Under the pieces are notes generated by a model that saw only the letters and a list, made by a program, of their open reading frames with translations, had not been told where the DNA came from and did not search any database. Below, one piece after another: positions 61,468 through 64,000 of a stretch of DNA of 64,000 nucleotides (positions are counted from its first letter, which is position 1; the number at the start of each line of letters is the position of its first letter). The DNA is from Polycladomyces zharkentensis (GTDB lineage Bacteria; Bacillota; Bacilli; Thermoactinomycetales; JIR-001): NCBI RefSeq assembly GCF_016938855.1, contig NZ_JAFHAP010000006.1, forward strand, positions 160,143-224,142, read 5' to 3'. The position numbers and the translations under genes are program-made.

Positions 61468-61660
61468 ATGAAAAAGCTGTGGGTCCTTCTGTTTACTGTG
61501 GTGTTACTGGCCGGTTGTACCCCTCTCCGCCTGAGAAACCAAATCCACCGGATGATCAGCCCAAGGGTTATGAGTCATCAATTGATGACGTTGTGGACGG
61601 GGATACCGTTCATTTGAAAAATCCTGAGTTGGGAACTACCAAAGTCCGAATGCTTTCCAT
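61468..61660 (+). pseudogene. thermonuclease-like lipoprotein, frameshifted and cut
   Basis: Lipoprotein signal MKKLWVLLFTVVLLAGC, then a frameshift, then PEKPNPPDDQPKGYESSIDDVVDGDTVHLKNPELGTTKVRMLSM, the start of an SNase domain (VVDGDTxxL, KVRxLSxDAPE). The gene stops being nuclease at about 61660, exactly where the terminator/tRNA-like repeat begins. The equivalent next part (IDAPETS...) is found in the prophage copy at 51186. Confidence 0.7.
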
Positions 61661-61753
61661 GATTCGCGGACCCATAGGGGTCTTTTTTTATTACATGGGT
61701 TGCACGGAGGAGCCTATCCAACGATTACGGGTTCGATTTCCATGCAACCCACT
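61658..61753 (+). repeat. terminator plus truncated tRNA-like repeat, copy B
   Basis: CCATGATTcGCGGACCCATAG...GGGTC with seven T, then GGGTTGC (61697-61703), T-arm around TTCGATT, GCAACCC (61744-61750) and ACTA. About 85 percent identical to 22931-23029 in the prophage, with a 3-base gap in the middle. Only 23 bases between acceptor and T-arm, so no decoding tRNA. Confidence 0.65.
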
Positions 61754-61845
61754 AATTTTAGGAACTAAATCCATCCCCGGATCGTGAAATTTATTCAATT
61801 TATAAGGAGTAAGAGTACTCAAATGGGTTGAATCAATGAGACATA

Positions 61846-62067
61846 TCAATATGCTCCCATCACTGATAATTCTTCAGCGCTGTTTTTTACCTCATCAGGT
61901 ACTTGGATTTCTTCGGGGTGCTTGCCTTTCCAGATGGCTTTAAACTGGTGATCAAAGTTCTCTTCATAATGGAACCCGTCGATTTCAACCAGCAATATAG
62001 CCCGTAGTTCATACGAGATTTCCATGGGTACGAATGTGTGTTTGTCGATGGTGATTGTTTGGTTCAA
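61846..62067 (-). CDS. hypothetical protein
   Basis: 73 aa (MNQTITIDKHTFVPMEISYELRAILLVEIDGFHYEENF...), no RBS clearly placed. Downstream of the lipoprotein gene by 15 bases. Unknown. Confidence 0.4.
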   Translation of the reverse strand: MNQTITIDKHTFVPMEISYELRAILLVEIDGFHYEENFDHQFKAIWKGKHPEEIQVPDEVKNSAEELSVMGAY

Positions 62068-62082
62068 ACTCTTAATTTTGTA

Positions 62083-62751
62083 TTATTTAACATCTTCACC
62101 AAATTTATCTTTATATAAGCTTATAAACGGTTGAACTTCTTTCAAATAAATGTCATTTGTGGTCTCATCAGTATTTTCGTTCAACATCATTTTGATGATG
62201 TAAGATTGGTTTGTTTCGGTCATTTGAATCGCCTTGCTATTTTTCCATGTAGCTAATTGCTCGTTAACATCATCGAATTTGAAAAATGTAAAAGCGGGAT
62301 GGGGAGGGATAAATATCCGAACAGGGTTGTCCGAAGTAACCATTGATGTTCTCCAACCCTTGTCATTATATAGATAAAAGCGGTTACCGTCATCATACAC
62401 TTTGATAAGCTTTTCATCTTGATCCTCATTAGATTCCTCAATGTTTTTATAATGAAATGTCCCTTCCGCATAATAAGCCGGGGGATAATAGGTCATGTCG
62501 GTGTCTCCTTGAAACCCAATTGTTAAGGGGTTTCCATCAAAATCCGAACTGAGGGAGTGAGAAACTTGATAACGGGCGCCGTTCTGCTTCAGATGCTGTT
62601 TTGCGTTGGATAACACTTCTTCCAGTGTTAGTTTTTTTGGTTGCTGTTTAGTAGTAGACACTTGAGATTCGCTATTGAGGACAGGATTACATCCAACGAG
62701 TAGCAAAAAAAACAGCGTAAAAGACAAAAATATGTGCCACTTGGTGTTCAC
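62083..62751 (-). CDS. lipoprotein, DUF6612-like
   Basis: 222 aa. Lipobox LLVGC at 17-21. Body reads like the LolA/LppX-type lipoproteins of Bacillales (LEEVLSNAKQHLKQNGARYQVSHSLS..., TDMTYYPPAYYAEGTFHYKN) with beta strands facing a lipid-like pocket. Family name is tentative; function unknown. Confidence 0.65.
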   Translation of the reverse strand: MNTKWHIFLSFTLFFLLLVGCNPVLNSESQVSTTKQQPKKLTLEEVLSNAKQHLKQNGARYQVSHSLSSDFDGNPLTIGFQGDTDMTYYPPAYYAEGTFHYKNIEESNEDQDEKLIKVYDDGNRFYLYNDKGWRTSMVTSDNPVRIFIPPHPAFTFFKFDDVNEQLATWKNSKAIQMTETNQSYIIKMMLNENTDETTNDIYLKEVQPFISLYKDKFGEDVK

Positions 62752-63234
62752 TTGTACTCCCCTTTCTATGTTTTGGTGCTATTTATCTACGATACTATTT
62801 TTCCAAACTAAAAATAAAAGTAAAGAACTTTTGAGGAGCGACTTATCGGGCAGAATATAACGGTTATATGGTAAACGATCTGTAAACGCACAAAGATGGT
62901 TGTCTATGGTTTTTCCGTTGCGTTGTTCGGGCTGTTGGTCTTTTGGATTTATGCCGTGACTTATAGGGATTGAGGTGGTGGCCATGTAATGGGCAAGGGG
63001 GAGGAATGAATGAACAAGATTACTATCAAAATGAACGTCAAAGAAACGAATGCTAAGGAACTTTGAAAGAGGATAACGGAACAACAAAAAAGGATGAATG
63101 GCTTCTCTAACTTCCGATAAAGCGCTAGATAAAATTCAATTGGTCAAAACCAATATTCATGAGTTGTGCAACCATACAGGCGGACGTTAACTTTGGGGCG
63201 GTGGACGATGACAAAGACGAGGGGGGGATACAAA
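62752..63234. other. gene-poor with very small ORFs
   Basis: A 25-codon frame (MVVYGFSVALFGLLVFWIYAVTYRD, from 62896) would be a membrane peptide but has no RBS; a 29-codon frame starts at 63098 behind AAAAGGATGA. Neither is firmly supported. Confidence 0.35.
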
Positions 63235-63584
63235 ATGGATCAAAATACCCGAATGCTTGTTAAACAAGCTATTGATGAAGAACAAGAAGCGACGATCCAA
63301 AAGTTTCGATTTCTCATCCAGCTTGGGCATAATGCTTATGGAGATGTAGATGATGATATGCCAATGTCTACTCAAAATTAGATAAAGACTACTGGGACAT
63401 TGTTAATGATGAAGAATTAGTTGAAGAGATTGACGAGTTTGCAAAAAAGTACTTTGTTTCATTTTTCCAATGGTGTTTTAACGCAGCAGATGGAAAGAAA
63501 TCACCGATCCCCATTTACTTGTTTTACCCTAATTCCGGCAATGCCTATGATTTAAAGCAAGAAAAGTGGGTTGAAATGGTGTAA
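63235..63584 (+). pseudogene. hypothetical protein broken by a one-base deletion
   Basis: Starts at ATG behind GAGGGGGGGATACAAA: MDQNTRMLVKQAIDEEQEATIQKFRFLIQLGHNAYGDVDDDM. At about 63355-63362 the frame changes and the rest (ANVYSKLDKDYWDIVNDEELVEEIDEFAKKYFV...VEMV) continues in the -1 frame to TAA at 63584. It reads like a small immunity-type protein. One missing T would explain the break. Confidence 0.55.
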
Positions 63585-63591
63585 GCAATAA

Positions 63592-63630
63592 AAGAAACCC
63601 GTCCAGGTTGTGAGCCCTGGCGGGTTTCTT
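63592..63630 (+). terminator. terminator, repeated type
   Basis: AAGAAACCCG and CCAGG pair with CCTGG and CGGGTTTCTT around GTTGTGAGC; T-run after. Same loop type as 49262. Confidence 0.8.
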
Positions 63631-63767
63631 TGAGACGTTCGGGCAAACGGAAAAAAACTCCCTTTACCTCTATTTGTCCCAACATATTAATTGCCACATT
63701 AGGGATTAAAAAGGTGAAATCATCCTGGATAGGACCAATATGAAACTTGGAAAAAGGGAGATTGGAA

Positions 63768-64000
63768 ATGGTAATGAAGGAATGGATTCATCAATACCTT
63801 CAAGGTCAGCCAGCGGAAGCAATCGGAGGCCCTGTCCCCATGTCTGAGATTGAAGATGCCGAACAAGAATTGGGTGTTATCTTGCCTGATGACTATAAAG
63901 AATTTATCCACTTTTATGGGTCAGCAGGTTTACCTATTTATCAAATCCTGGGATTAAGGGAAGCACCGTTTGCTTATCTTACTAGGGCGTGTCTGGTGAA
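63768..64000 (+). CDS. SMI1/KNR4-family protein, cut by the window end
   Basis: 77 complete codons seen, then the window ends. MSEIEDAEQELGVILPDDYKEFIHFYGSAGLP is the SMI1/KNR4 motif (I-x-x-x-E-x-x-L-G-x-x-L-P-x-x-Y-x-x-F). Many are immunity proteins of polymorphic toxins, in keeping with the decayed toxin region here. ATG behind AAAGGGAGATTGG. Confidence 0.75.
   Translation, partial: MVMKEWIHQYLQGQPAEAIGGPVPMSEIEDAEQELGVILPDDYKEFIHFYGSAGLPIYQILGLREAPFAYLTRACLV

Noticed and set aside
22931..61753. the 100-bp repeat pair as attachment sites of the prophage
   Set aside because: The copies differ at many positions and the second lies outside the gerE-bounded element; the GAAC sites in gerE explain the ends better.

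Overview
The window looks like the chromosome of an endospore-forming member of the Bacillota (Bacillales). It carries an alpha/beta-type SASP, a gamma-type SASP, a penicillin-binding protein of the PbpC type, a YodB-like regulator and a split copy of the late sporulation regulator gerE. A Thermoactinomycetaceae-like host is a guess from the moderate GC content and gene style, not something proven here.

Layout. 1-11.4 kb is ordinary chromosome: DUF1002 protein, PBP, class I fumarase, YodB-like regulator with a zinc-ribbon partner, M2-family metallopeptidase, a HEXXH protein, a SASP and an M24 peptidase. At 11286 gerE begins behind a good SigK-type promoter (AC-N17-CATACAATA), but its homology stops at codon 47, at the tetranucleotide GAAC (11423-11426). 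The missing last 25 codons of gerE lie 45.9 kb away, directly after another GAAC (57351-57354), and just past the stop of a large serine recombinase (55862-57325). Joining the two halves at GAAC restores an in-frame 72-codon GerE. The DNA between them (about 45,928 bp) is therefore an intervening prophage in a sporulation gene. It is analogous to skin in sigK or SPbeta in spsM, and is expected to excise in the mother cell. The two inner flanks form a nearly perfect 19-bp inverted repeat, the expected shape of a serine-integrase attP.

Inside the element: an immunity region with divergent CI/Cro-like regulators and five 17-bp operators (12.7-13.5 kb); early and replication genes (ERF annealing protein, DnaD-like initiator with iterons, DnaB helicase, RusA; 13.5-20.2 kb); a gene-poor 20.2-24.9 kb zone with an ArpU-like late regulator, small spore-like genes and repeated structured RNA-like segments; a GNAT plus ASCH cargo pair (25-26.5 kb); a complete HK97-type siphovirus packaging, head, tail and lysis block (26.6-44.8 kb); and 11 kb of cargo (44.9-55.6 kb). 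The cargo includes a gamma-type SASP, two WGxxGxxG proteins, an L,D-transpeptidase, an SDH-type membrane protease, a frameshifted nucB, a DUF3231 protein, cytochrome bd (cydAB) and UV-damage endonuclease, followed by the integrase.

After attR come the gerE 3' end, a FeoA-FeoB-FeoB-associated operon under a Fur-like box, and a decayed stretch (60.5-64 kb). That stretch holds a colicin-type HNH toxin remnant with an immunity gene, a nuclease pseudogene interrupted by a terminator/tRNA-like repeat that also occurs in the prophage, a lipoprotein, and an SMI1/KNR4-type gene cut by the window end.

How it fits together (inference): in vegetative cells gerE is broken and the prophage is kept. When SigK becomes active in the mother cell the 5' half is transcribed, and excision by the adjacent integrase would restore gerE, with no loss to the forespore genome. 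Several cargo genes belong to families connected with spores.
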